Origin: Desulfocurvus sp.
Lineage (GTDB): Bacteria; Desulfobacterota; Desulfovibrionia; Desulfovibrionales; Desulfovibrionaceae
DNA length: 14,700 nt
Direction: 5' to 3'
Assembly: GCF_023230885.1 (NCBI RefSeq)
Contig: NZ_JALNWM010000067.1
Coordinates: 1 to 14,700, forward strand
Under the pieces are notes generated by a model, which saw nothing but the letters and a program-made list of their open reading frames with translations, did not search any database and had not been told where the DNA came from. Positions 7,863 to 14,668 of this stretch are shown piece after piece. How positions within the stretch are numbered: the stretch's first letter is position 1; the number at the start of each line of letters is the position of its first letter. Position numbers and translations under genes: made by a program.

Positions 7863-8464
7863 GATGATTTTCGAAATACGGCACATGCAAACCGGGAGTT
7901 CCCGCGCAGCGAAACGGCGCGCAAAGGCTGTGAAAAACATTCCGATCCTGCGGCACAAGGTTTTTTCCCGCGCCATTCACAACGCACAACGGCGCCACGG
8001 CTCTCCGGAGCGCCGCCGCAAGGCTGACGGGAACGTTCCAGGACAAAAGTTGCGTCCACTGCACAGCCCGTTGCATGCGGGCAAAAGCAACGATACGCCG
8101 CAACACAACAGAAGCGGAGCAACGCACCACCCGGCCCCCGATGCGGCCGCGCCGCCCGCCAGGACCGCACCACGGGCAGGGGGAACCTCCGGCGGCGGCC
8201 GCCGGGGCGGCCAGGGCATGGCGTCGCCAATCCCGAGGGGAAACCATCACTCCACCTCCCCGGCTTGCCGCGGGACTGCATCGCCCCTGGCGCCGCGCAG
8301 CATGGGGGCGGAACGCGCCGTGCGGCGGAAACGAAGCGGAAACGCGCCGCCCCCGGCCCGCCTGCTGCCTCCCGGGCCAGGGCCCAAAAGCACGAAAAGC
8401 TCCGGGCGTCGCCAAGGGCCCGGCCGCTGCGCCACCGAACCCCAGGCCAGGGGCCCCAAACGCG
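7863..8464. other. Gene-free intergenic stretch
   Basis: I see no convincing gene here. Open frames exist on both strands because the DNA is GC-rich, but their translations are Arg/Pro/Ala-rich, lack ribosome sites and one runs straight through the tRNA gene. Composition changes along the stretch: about 7863-7970 has A- and T-runs, while 8140-8460 is strongly GC-rich, with a self-complementary run CCGGCGGCGGCCGCCGG at 8189-8205 and scattered AAAA-containing segments between G/C blocks. No tandem repeat, CRISPR or insertion-sequence end was recognised. Confidence 0.5.
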
Positions 8465-8494
8465 AAAAGGGCCCCGGCGTTGCTGCCGGAGCCC
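8465..8494 (-). terminator. Rho-independent terminator of tRNA-Leu
   Basis: Read on the minus strand, GGGCTCCGGC pairs with GCCGGGGCCC as a 10-bp stem (one G-T wobble) around the loop AGCAAC, followed by TTTT. It begins 12 bases downstream of the tRNA 3' end, the expected place for a monocistronic tRNA terminator. Confidence 0.85.
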
Positions 8495-8506
8495 TAATCA
8501 CCTTGA

Positions 8507-8593
8507 TGGTGCCGAAGGGGAGAGTCGAACTCCCACGGAGAAACCCCCACTAGACCCTGAACCTAGCGTGTCTACCAATTCCACCACTTCGGC
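8507..8593 (-). tRNA. tRNA-Leu (anticodon CAG)
   Basis: The 87-base gene folds as a class II tRNA. The acceptor stem is GCCGAAG/CTTCGGC, with discriminator A and an encoded CCA at 8507-8509. The D-arm carries AATTGGTAGACA, typical of bacterial leucine tRNAs. The anticodon stem CTAGG/TCTAG encloses the 7-base loop TTCAGGG, giving anticodon CAG, which reads CTG, the dominant leucine codon in these genes. A long variable arm (TGGGGGTTTCTCCGT region) and the T-loop TTCGACT follow. It has its own promoter and terminator, so it is transcribed alone, divergent from ribF. Confidence 0.97.
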
Positions 8594-8607
8594 ATCAGGA
8601 AGGCCGC

Positions 8608-8636
8608 TTATAAACCCAAGCTTCGAGCCCTTGCAA
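8608..8636 (-). promoter_or_regulatory. Promoter of tRNA-Leu
   Basis: On the minus strand TTGCAA (8631-8636) is followed after 17 bases by TTATAA (8608-8613), with the tRNA 5' end 14 bases beyond the -10 box. Initiation would leave a leader of about eight bases for RNase P to remove. Confidence 0.6.
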
Positions 8637-8642
8637 GCCTTT

Positions 8643-8671
8643 TTTAAGATTTTTTTAAAATCAATTATATC
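8643..8671 (+). promoter_or_regulatory. Candidate promoter of ribF
   Basis: In the AT-rich island between the divergent tRNA-Leu and ribF, TATATC (8666-8671) makes a fair -10 box with a weak TTTAAG (8643-8648) 17 bases upstream. Transcription from about 8678 would include the tRNA-like fold at 8695-8771 in the ribF leader. The -35 match is poor, so confidence is limited. Confidence 0.35.
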
Positions 8672-8694
8672 ATTGCGTTATCAGCTGGCCTTCC

Positions 8695-8771
8695 GGTGGC
8701 GTCCGCCCGGCTTGAACCACGGGCCCTTTTGAGGTAGCACTACGCCTCGCCTGATCCGACTCGGACACACC
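8695..8771. other. tRNA-like fold upstream of ribF
   Basis: On the minus strand GTGTCCG (8762-8768) pairs with CGGACGC (8699-8705) as a 7-bp, acceptor-like stem (one wobble). Inside are AGTCGGATCAGG, which looks like a tRNA D-loop, a central hairpin GAGGCGTAGTGCTACCTC, and GGTTCAAGCC, which looks like a T-loop. The enclosed length of 70 bases is tRNA-sized. It is not a canonical tRNA: the T-stem has only four pairs (CCCG/CGGG) around a 10-base loop, and no regular 7-base anticodon loop forms. GGTG (8695-8698) and CACC (8768-8771) extend the outer stem. The same structure can form on the plus strand, where it would be the ribF leader ending just before the ribosome site at 8772-8777. It is either a decayed tRNA gene or a leader element. 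Confidence 0.4.
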
Positions 8772-8783
8772 AAGGAACCACAG

Positions 8784-9725
8784 ATGATCGTCGTCCGCGA
8801 CCTGGAAGAAATCCGCGACACGTTGCGCGGCTCATGCCTGACCATCGGCAACTTCGACGGGGTCCACAAAGGCCACCAGAAGCTTCTGGCCCGCACGCGC
8901 ATCCGCGCCGAGGCCCAAGGGCTGGAATCCGTGGCCGTGACCTTCGACCCCCATCCCCTGCGCGTGCTGGCCGGGGGCAACACCCCGCCGTTCATCACCC
9001 TCACCGAGCAGAAGGTGGAGCTCATCGAGCGCCAGGGCGTGAACATCTGCGCGCTGCTGCGCTTCACCCGCGAGATGGCCGCCCTGGAGCCCGAGGACTT
9101 CGTGCGCCGCTATCTGCTGGACGGGCTGAATATGAAATACATGGTCATCGGCTACGACTACGCCTTCGGCAAGGGCCGCCGGGGCAACCACGAGCTGCTG
9201 GCCGCCCTGGGCGAGAAACACGGGTTCCAGGTGGAGCGCGTCAATCCTTATATGTACGGCGGGGCCGTGGTCAGCTCCACGCGCATCCGCGACCTGGTCC
9301 GCGCCGGGCGCGTGTGGGACGCCCAGCCCCTGCTGGGACGCTTCTACACCGTGCGCGGCACGGTGGAGCACGGCCAGGGGCGCGGGGGGCGGCTGCTCGG
9401 GTTCCCCACGGCCAACCTGCGCCTGGTGGACGAGCTGTACCCGGCGGGCGGGGTCTACGCCTGCTGGGCGACCCACAAGCTGGTGACCCGCCCGGCCGTG
9501 GCCAACATTGGCACCAACCCGACCTTCGGCTCCCAGGCCCTGTCGGTGGAGGTGCATATCCTGGACTTCGACCGCGACATCTACGGCGACGACCTGCGCG
9601 TGCAGTTCGTGCAGCGGCTGCGCTCGGAGCGCAAGTTCGACGGCCCCCGGGAGCTGGTGGGCCAGATCACCCGCGACTGCGACCTGGCCCGGACCATCCT
9701 GGCCAGCTCCCAGGCCCAGCCCTGA
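8784..9725 (+). CDS. ribF: Bifunctional riboflavin kinase/FMN adenylyltransferase RibF
   Basis: RibF phosphorylates riboflavin to FMN and then adenylylates FMN to FAD in the cytoplasm. At 313 residues it has the usual bacterial length. The N-terminal FAD-synthetase (nucleotidyltransferase) domain shows TIGNFDGVHKGHQ with the HxGH motif at residues 28-31, FDPHPLRVL, GYDYAFGKGRRGN and the ISSTxxR-type motif VSSTRIR (residues 163-169). The C-terminal riboflavin kinase domain shows RLLGFPTANL (203-212), where Thr209 and Asn211 bind Mg-ATP, then NIGTNPTFG and the EVHILDFDRDIYG segment with the family's catalytic Glu. AAGGAA at 8772-8777 lies six bases before the ATG. The ClC gene follows with an overlapping ribosome site. 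No FMN riboswitch is visible upstream; only the tRNA-like fold is present. Confidence 0.96.
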   Translation: MIVVRDLEEIRDTLRGSCLTIGNFDGVHKGHQKLLARTRIRAEAQGLESVAVTFDPHPLRVLAGGNTPPFITLTEQKVELIERQGVNICALLRFTREMAALEPEDFVRRYLLDGLNMKYMVIGYDYAFGKGRRGNHELLAALGEKHGFQVERVNPYMYGGAVVSSTRIRDLVRAGRVWDAQPLLGRFYTVRGTVEHGQGRGGRLLGFPTANLRLVDELYPAGGVYACWATHKLVTRPAVANIGTNPTFGSQALSVEVHILDFDRDIYGDDLRVQFVQRLRSERKFDGPRELVGQITRDCDLARTILASSQAQP

Positions 9726-9735
9726 GGCCCGGACC

Positions 9736-11535
9736 ATGCGCCTGCGCGACTACCTGAACGCCATAATTCGCAGCGCCTCCATGCGCTGGATGGGCCTGGC
9801 CGTCCTGGTGGGGCTGGTGTCGGGCCTGTGCGCCGTTGCCTTCTTCACCGCCGTGGAATACGGCCAGCACCTGCTGTTGCACAGCCTGGCCGGGCAGCCC
9901 ATGCCCGCCCCCGCCGGGGAGAGCATCTTCCACATGCCCGCCGGGCCGCCGCGCCCCTGGCTCATCCCGCTGCTGACCACGGCCGTGGGCCTGGGCACGG
10001 GCTGGCTGGTGACCCGCTTCATCCCCGAAACCATCGGCGGCGGCACCGACGGCACCGACGCCATGATCGACTCCTTCCACAACAAGGAAGGGCGCATCCG
10101 GCCCCTGGCCGCGCTGATCAAGGGCTCCACGGCCATCCTGACCATCGTCTCGGGCGGCAGCGCGGGCCGCGAGGGGCCCATCTCCCAGATGGGCGCCGCC
10201 GTGGGCTCGTGGCTGGCCACCAGCCTGCGCCTGTCGGCCAAGGAGCGGCGCATCCTGCTGCTGGCCGGGGCCGCCGGGGGCCTGGGGGCCATTTTCCGCG
10301 CGCCCCTGGGCGGCGCCCTCACCGCCGTGGAGGTCATCTACCGCGAGGATTTCGAGGCCGAGGCCGTACTGCCCTCGGTGGTCTCCTCGGTGGTGGCCTA
10401 TTCGCTGTTCACCTTCTTCTTCGGCTCGGACCCCATCTTCGGCATCCCCCAGTTCCGCTTCCACAACGTGGCCGAACTGCCCTTCTACGTGGCCCTGGCC
10501 TTCTTCTGCTCCCTCACGGGCTGGCTGTACATCCGGACCTTCGAGTTCGTGAAGTTCCGCATCTTCACGCCCCTGGCCTCGCGCGCGGGGGTCATCCTGG
10601 CCATGGGCCTGGGCGGCGCGATCATGGGCCTTTTGGGCATGGTCTTCCCCGAGCTGCTGGCGGGCGGCTACGGCTGGCTGGAGCTGGCCATCAAGGGCGA
10701 GCTGGCCGTGGGGGTCATGGCGGGCATCCTGCTGGGCAAGATCGTGGCCACCTCGGTGACCATCGGCTCGGGCATGTCCGGGGGCATGTTCGCCCCGGCG
10801 CTGTTCGTGGGCGGCATGTCGGGCGGGGTGGTGGGCGCCCTGGCCCACCGCTTCTTCCCCGACGTGGTCACCCAGCCCGGGGGCTATGTGTTGGTGGGCA
10901 TGGCGGCCTTCTTCGCCGGGGTGGCCAACGCGCCCATCGGCCCGCTGATCATGGTCTGCGAGCTGACCCAGGGCTACGGGCTGCTGGCCCCGCTGATGCT
11001 GGCCAGCGCCCTGTGCATCCTGCTGGGCAAGAGCACCTCGCTCTACGAGCACCAGGTGGAAAACAAGTTCGAGTCCCCGGCGCACCTGGGCGACATGACC
11101 ATCAACGTCCTGGAGTCCCTGCGGGTGGAGGACCATTTCGTGCCCGGGCGCGTGAGCACCCTGGAGGAATGCACCACGCTGAAGGCCATCACCGATGTCA
11201 TGGCCAACTCCAACGAGCTGTACTTCCCGGTGCGCGGGGAGGGCGACGCCATCACGGGCATCCTCGGGGTCAAGGACATCCGCAGGGTCATCTTCGAAAC
11301 GGCCCTGTTCGACCTGGTGGTGGCCCGCGACATCGCCGGGCCCCCGGCCACGCTGCTGCCCGCAGACAACCTCTACGCCGCGCTGCTGCGCTTCGTGGAC
11401 ACGGGCTACGGCCAGATCCCCGTGGTGCGGCCCGACGACCCCACGCACATCCTGGGCCTGCTCAACCGCGAGGACGTGTTCCAGGCCTACCGCGCCGCCC
11501 TGGCCCGGCTGCGCGGCGAGGAAGCCGCGGCCTGA
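9736..11535 (+). CDS. ClC-family chloride channel/transporter with CBS pair
   Basis: A 599-residue inner-membrane protein: a ClC transport domain (about 1-450) plus a cytoplasmic CBS-domain pair (about 460-515 and 525-590). Selectivity-filter elements are present: IGGGTDGTD (100-108) replaces the usual GSGIP, GREGP (144-148) carries the external gating Glu146, SGGMFAPAL (348-356) matches the GxFxP loop, and Tyr437 in STSLYEH aligns with the ion-coordinating Tyr445 of E. coli ClC-ec1. At the position of the internal proton-transfer Glu203 there is Val200 (AVEVIYRED), as in many ClC channels, so Cl-/H+ exchange may be altered or absent. The CBS pair, ending in GYGQIPVV and HILGLLNREDVF, may bind adenine nucleotides. 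The ATG is chosen because GAGG (9724-9727) overlaps the ribF stop eight bases upstream. The link with ribF is genomic, not obviously functional. Confidence 0.93.
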   Translation: MRLRDYLNAIIRSASMRWMGLAVLVGLVSGLCAVAFFTAVEYGQHLLLHSLAGQPMPAPAGESIFHMPAGPPRPWLIPLLTTAVGLGTGWLVTRFIPETIGGGTDGTDAMIDSFHNKEGRIRPLAALIKGSTAILTIVSGGSAGREGPISQMGAAVGSWLATSLRLSAKERRILLLAGAAGGLGAIFRAPLGGALTAVEVIYREDFEAEAVLPSVVSSVVAYSLFTFFFGSDPIFGIPQFRFHNVAELPFYVALAFFCSLTGWLYIRTFEFVKFRIFTPLASRAGVILAMGLGGAIMGLLGMVFPELLAGGYGWLELAIKGELAVGVMAGILLGKIVATSVTIGSGMSGGMFAPALFVGGMSGGVVGALAHRFFPDVVTQPGGYVLVGMAAFFAGVANAPIGPLIMVCELTQGYGLLAPLMLASALCILLGKSTSLYEHQVENKFESPAHLGDMTINVLESLRVEDHFVPGRVSTLEECTTLKAITDVMANSNELYFPVRGEGDAITGILGVKDIRRVIFETALFDLVVARDIAGPPATLLPADNLYAALLRFVDTGYGQIPVVRPDDPTHILGLLNREDVFQAYRAALARLRGEEAAA

Positions 11536-11541
11536 GCCGGG

Positions 11542-11559
11542 GGCGGGCCGCGGCCCGCC
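11542..11559. terminator. GC hairpin between ClC and hydantoinase genes
   Basis: GGCGGG and CCCGCC pair around the loop CCGCGG, which is itself self-complementary, seven bases after the ClC stop and four bases beyond the stop of the converging hydantoinase gene. There is no T tract on either strand. It resembles the hairpin at 1277-1298, also between converging genes. Confidence 0.45.
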
Positions 11560-11562
11560 GGG

Positions 11563-13245
11563 TCAGCCCGCGCGGCGCACGATGCCCGGGCGCACCTGGC
11601 ATTTGACGCGGATGGTCCGCCCCACGGTCCGCGCCCCCTCCACCATGTTGAACGCGCCGGATTCGGTGATCTCGGGCTCGGCGCCCTCCAGGTCCGCGCC
11701 CAGCGAGCGGATGTGCTCCGCCAGGGCGCCGCGCGCGTCGGCCTCGGCCTCGGCCAGGGAATAGCCGCGCGCCACCGGGCGGTCCACGCCCAGGGCCGGG
11801 ATGAGCATGCGGCCCTTTTGCGTGTCGGCGAACAGCTCGGCCTCCAGGGTCGTGCGCGTCAGGGCCGCGCCAATGGCGTTGGCCACCGCGTGGTGGTCGG
11901 GCAGGCGCACATCCAGCCCCGAGGCCCGGGCCAGGAGCGGCGCCAGGGGCCCGGCGGGCCCGCCCATGACGTAGTGGCGCACCGGGCGCACCTGCCGCCC
12001 GCCCAGCAGCTCGCGGATGGTGTACACGGGCTTGGAGTTGATTTCGTCCACCAGGTCGCGCGCGGCAAGGACGATGGCGCCAACGGCCGCGTCCACGGCC
12101 TGGCGGGCCAGCTCCCCGGCAGACAGGCCCCGGGCCGCGCCCAGCTCGGCCAGCCCCCGGCGCGAGGCATCCACGTCGCCGAAGGCGCAGGCCCCCGCGA
12201 CGTTGAGGGCGTCGATCAGGGCCGGGGCGCCGGGGCGGCCCGCGCCGCACCCGCAGGTCGCCAGGGCCGGGCCGCGCCGGTCGGGGCCCACGGTGACCCC
12301 CGCCGGGCCCAGGCGCAGGGCCGAATCGCCGCCCACGCCGATGGAGCGCACCTTGAGCGCGGGGACCAGGGTCGGATAGGAGCCCACGGTCATGCCGTGC
12401 TCCTCGATGACCGGGGAGCCGTCGGCGAACACGGCGATGTCCGTGGTGGTGCCGCCCACGTCGAGGATCACGCAGTCGTCGCGGATGTCGCACAGGGCGA
12501 TCATGCCCATGACGCTGGCCGCCGGGCCGGACAGGATGGAGTGCACAGGCAGGGCGCGCGACAGCTCCAGGGGCATGGTGCCGCCGTCGGCCTTGAGGAC
12601 GTTGATCTCCGCGTTCAGGCCGAAGTCGGCCAGGCTCTCCTGGGCGGCCCAGGCGAAATCGTTGTACTGCCGCCAGACGGCGCTGTTGAAGTAGGCCGTG
12701 GCCATGCGCCGGGGAAAATTGAGCACCCCGGACAGGCTGTGGCCCAGGGTCACATGGTCGGCCCCGCCGCCCTGGTCCAGGGCCCGGGCCATGGCCCGCT
12801 CGTGGGCCGGGTTGCGCGTGGAGAACTTGCCCACGGCCGCGAACACGCGCACCCCGGCCGCGCGCATGGCGGCCACGGCGGCGGCCAGGGCCTCGCCGTC
12901 CAGGGGCGCGACCTCGGTGCCGCGATGGTCCACCGCGCCGCCCAGCACATGGAAATGGCCGCCCGTGCGATGGTTCTCGGGGTCGATGCCCGGCCCGGCG
13001 GCCACAAGGACGCCCACCTCCTCGGTCTTGCCCTCGACGATGGCGTTGGTGGACAGGGTGGTGGACAGGTTCACCCGGCGCACGGCCCCGGGGTCCACCC
13101 CCCGCAGCACGGCCGCCAGGGCCGCGCGCACCGAAAGCAGCAGGTTGTCGTGGTCCGTGGGCACCTTGGCCTCGGCCACCACCCGGCCCCGGTCCAGCAC
13201 CACGGCGTCCGTGTGCGTCCCGCCGACATCGATTCCCAGAAGCAT
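11563..13245 (-). CDS. Hydantoinase/oxoprolinase family protein, stand-alone
   Basis: A 560-residue cytoplasmic protein of the HyuA/acetone-carboxylase-beta family, whose members use ATP to activate hydantoins, 5-oxoproline or ketones. The N-terminal Hydant_A_N domain starts MLLGIDVGGTHTDAVVLDRG (phosphate-1 loop of the ASKHA fold), followed by NLSTTLSTNAIVEGK. The central Hydantoinase_A domain has PVHSILSGPAASVMG, VILDVGGTTTDIAVF (phosphate-2 loop) and YVMGGPAGPLAPLL (adenosine region). It is shorter than the roughly 700-residue HyuA of complete hydantoinases, and no HyuB-type subunit gene lies on either side; such lone, shorter members are common in anaerobes and lack an assigned substrate. 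A central Cys cluster TCGCGAG is unusual. The start is fixed by AGGAG at 13252-13256. The upstream phosphoesterase is separated by a strong hairpin, so co-transcription is doubtful. Confidence 0.9.
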   Translation of the reverse strand: MLLGIDVGGTHTDAVVLDRGRVVAEAKVPTDHDNLLLSVRAALAAVLRGVDPGAVRRVNLSTTLSTNAIVEGKTEEVGVLVAAGPGIDPENHRTGGHFHVLGGAVDHRGTEVAPLDGEALAAAVAAMRAAGVRVFAAVGKFSTRNPAHERAMARALDQGGGADHVTLGHSLSGVLNFPRRMATAYFNSAVWRQYNDFAWAAQESLADFGLNAEINVLKADGGTMPLELSRALPVHSILSGPAASVMGMIALCDIRDDCVILDVGGTTTDIAVFADGSPVIEEHGMTVGSYPTLVPALKVRSIGVGGDSALRLGPAGVTVGPDRRGPALATCGCGAGRPGAPALIDALNVAGACAFGDVDASRRGLAELGAARGLSAGELARQAVDAAVGAIVLAARDLVDEINSKPVYTIRELLGGRQVRPVRHYVMGGPAGPLAPLLARASGLDVRLPDHHAVANAIGAALTRTTLEAELFADTQKGRMLIPALGVDRPVARGYSLAEAEADARGALAEHIRSLGADLEGAEPEITESGAFNMVEGARTVGRTIRVKCQVRPGIVRRAG

Positions 13246-13248
13246 GGC

Positions 13249-13256
13249 CCTCTCCT
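13249..13256 (-). promoter_or_regulatory. Ribosome binding site of hydantoinase-like gene
   Basis: On the minus strand AGGAGAGG lies directly before GCC-ATG; the AGGAG core is six bases from the ATG at 13243-13245. It supports this start over the open frame extending 27 codons farther upstream, whose residues do not fit the family, which begins with the GIDVGGT motif. Confidence 0.7.
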
Positions 13257-13299
13257 GCACGCTGACGCGGCCCGGGCGGGCGCCCGACCGCCTGACCAG

Positions 13300-13326
13300 T
13301 GCATACCAAGACGCGGCCCAAGTCAA
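13300..13326 (-). promoter_or_regulatory. Possible promoter of hydantoinase-like gene
   Basis: On the minus strand TTGACT (13321-13326) directly follows the hairpin at 13328-13379, and TATGCA (13300-13305) lies 15 bases further on. The -35 box is good, but the spacer is short and the -10 box weak. It would give a leader of about 50 bases. Confidence 0.3.
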
Positions 13327-13327
13327 A

Positions 13328-13379
13328 CCCCTTTCCGGCCAGCGGTCGCCGCGCGGCGGCGAACGGGGCCCGAAAGGGG
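13328..13379 (-). terminator. Large hairpin after phosphoesterase gene
   Basis: CCCCTTTCCGGCC (13328-13340) and GGCCCGAAAGGGG (13367-13379) pair at 12 of 13 positions; within the loop TCGCCGC (13346-13352) pairs with GCGGCGA (13356-13362). On the minus strand the structure starts 27 bases after the phosphoesterase stop and is followed by TTTGACTT, a weak T tract. Most likely this is the terminator of the phosphoesterase transcript, insulating the hydantoinase-like gene. Confidence 0.6.
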
Positions 13380-13406
13380 AAAGGACAGGCCGCCGGCGGG
13401 CCCGGC

Positions 13407-14291
13407 TCAGGCCGCGGGGGTGCGGTGCAGGGTCAGGACGGCCACCTCGGGCGGGCAGTTCAGGCGCACGGGCACGCTGACGCCGACCCCGGTGGAGGTG
13501 AACACCTGGCGCTCGGTGCCCTCGACCCGCCGCAGGCCGCGCGGGTAGTGGTGGGCCAGCGAGGGCAGGATGGGCGCGCCCAAAAGCGGCAGACGCACCT
13601 GTCCGCCGTGGCTGTGCCCGGATATCTGCAAGGGCAGGGTGTGGCCCGAGGTCTGGGCCAGGAAATCGGCGTAGTCCGGCTCATGCACCAGGACAAACGC
13701 CATCTCGTCCTCGGGCACGCTGCGCAGGGCCCGGGAATGGTCGGCCAGGCCCTCGGTGGCCGAGTCCAGCCCCACAAGGCGCAGGGTGGCCGCGCCGTAG
13801 GCGATGCTGCGCGACTCGTTGACCAGCAGGTCCACCCCGGCGCGCGCCAGGGGCACGGAGGTCTTGCGCAGGTCCAGGTGATGGTCGTGGTTGCCCGGGC
13901 AGGCGAACACGCCCAGGTTGGCGATGAGGTCCGACAGGGCGTCGGCGCAGGCCTCGGCCTGCTCCGGGCGGTCCTGGAAAAAGTCGCCGGGCAGCACCAC
14001 CATGTCGGGGTGCAGGGAATTCATGATCTCCACCGCCGTGGACACGAAATCCGCAGACACATAATCGCCCACATGGAAATCGGACATCACGCCCACGCGC
14101 AGGCCCTCCAGCGAATGCGGCAGCCCCGCGACGGGCACCACCGTGGAATTGACCACGATGCGGCTCGGGGCGACCACGGCGGCGTATTGCGCGCCCACCC
14201 CCGCCAGGCACGCGCATCCGGCCAGGCGCAGGAACCGCCTGCGGGTCATGCTGGGGGAGAAGGATTCGGTGTCGATTTCGTAGGGGGACAT
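13407..14291 (-). CDS. Tat-exported calcineurin-like metallophosphoesterase
   Basis: A 294-residue protein of the YaeI/YkuE-type calcineurin-like phosphoesterases, which cleave phosphomono- or diester bonds with two metal ions at the outer face of the cytoplasmic membrane. TRRRFLRLAG at residues 16-25 is a twin-arginine signal followed by a hydrophobic stretch to about residue 41. Metal-site motifs are complete and in order: DFH (Asp71, His73), GDFFQD (Asp103), GNHD (Asn134, His135), His203 in LVHEPDYAD, and GHSHGGQ (His226, His228). The ATG at 14291 is preferred because AAGG lies about ten bases upstream; the Met just before the twin arginines has only pyrimidine-rich sequence before it. An LAGC sequence at 23-26 resembles a lipobox, but the hydrophobic region before it is too short. 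The substrate is unknown; envelope lipid precursors or phospholipids are the usual suggestions for the family. Confidence 0.92.
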   Translation of the reverse strand: MSPYEIDTESFSPSMTRRRFLRLAGCACLAGVGAQYAAVVAPSRIVVNSTVVPVAGLPHSLEGLRVGVMSDFHVGDYVSADFVSTAVEIMNSLHPDMVVLPGDFFQDRPEQAEACADALSDLIANLGVFACPGNHDHHLDLRKTSVPLARAGVDLLVNESRSIAYGAATLRLVGLDSATEGLADHSRALRSVPEDEMAFVLVHEPDYADFLAQTSGHTLPLQISGHSHGGQVRLPLLGAPILPSLAHHYPRGLRRVEGTERQVFTSTGVGVSVPVRLNCPPEVAVLTLHRTPAA

Positions 14292-14526
14292 GTCGGATAC
14301 CCTTGCTGCCTGGGGGGAGCGACGGGATGCGGGACGGAAAGAGGGCGCCTAGGCGCGGCGCGACCCGGCGGGCGCCGGGCGCGAAGGAAGGACGGCGGCC
14401 CCCTGCGGGCCGGGCACGAAGGCCGCGCGAACCGGACGCACAAGGCGCCCGCCACGCGGCAGGGTCTGCGAAAAAGGCCTGGTGTGCATGTGTGCGGTCT
14501 CCACGCCGTGGACGGCGACAAGGCAG

Positions 14527-14555
14527 ATATGATCCCGATCGCCCCCGCCGTCAAT
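14527..14555 (-). promoter_or_regulatory. Candidate promoter of phosphoesterase gene
   Basis: On the minus strand TTGACG (14550-14555) is followed after 17 bases by CATATC (14527-14532), inside the only moderately AT-containing part of this region. It would give a leader of about 230 bases before the phosphoesterase ATG. The -35 box is strong and the -10 box only half-matched. Confidence 0.4.
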
Positions 14556-14587
14556 GGGGGGACGCCGAAAAACCCCGGCCGCCCCCC

Positions 14588-14668
14588 GGCGCGCGGCGGC
14601 CGCGGGGCCGGAGGGGCCGCGGGAGGGGGGATGGCGGAAATCATCGGCGGCGCGCGGCGGCCGCGGGG
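14588..14668. repeat. 20-bp direct repeat pair
   Basis: GGCGCGCGGCGGCCGCGGGG occurs at 14588-14607 and again at 14649-14668, an exact match with starts 61 bases apart. Each copy contains the palindrome GGCCGC/GCGGCC region. Sequence this simple can repeat by chance in very GC-rich DNA, but a 20-base exact match nearby suggests slippage or paired binding sites. Confidence 0.55.

Noticed and set aside
7882..7928. GCAAACC...CGCAAAGG, reminiscent of a cyclic-di-GMP (GEMM) riboswitch core
   Set aside because: The first hairpin lacks the proper stem/tetraloop arrangement, the second GEMM stem is missing, and no plus-strand gene follows for more than 800 bases.
7943..7966. T6 run after CCTGCGGCACAAGG as a plus-strand terminator
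   Set aside because: Only three or four base pairs can form before the T run, and there is no plus-strand gene to terminate.
7679..8281. N-terminal extension of the barrel gene up to 8281
   Set aside because: It would bury a good signal peptide 201 residues inside the protein, and the extra residues are Arg/Cys/Gly-rich without any pattern.
7702..8553. Plus-strand 283-codon open frame in the intergenic region
   Set aside because: It reads through the tRNA-Leu gene (its tail is the usual translation of a leucine tRNA), has no ribosome site and is Arg/Pro-rich.
8699..8768. A normal functional tRNA at the tRNA-like element
   Set aside because: The T-stem pairs only over four bases with a 10-base loop, there is no 7-base anticodon loop and no properly placed CCA; kept instead as a tRNA-like fold.
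8680..8783. FMN riboswitch ahead of ribF
   Set aside because: None of the conserved FMN-aptamer segments (AGGG...GAAATTC, ACCGGCGGT) is present, and the leader is too short.
14246..14644. Minus-strand 132-codon open frame overlapping the phosphoesterase start
   Set aside because: Pro/Arg/Ala-rich low-complexity translation, overlapping in another frame a well-supported gene start; no ribosome site.
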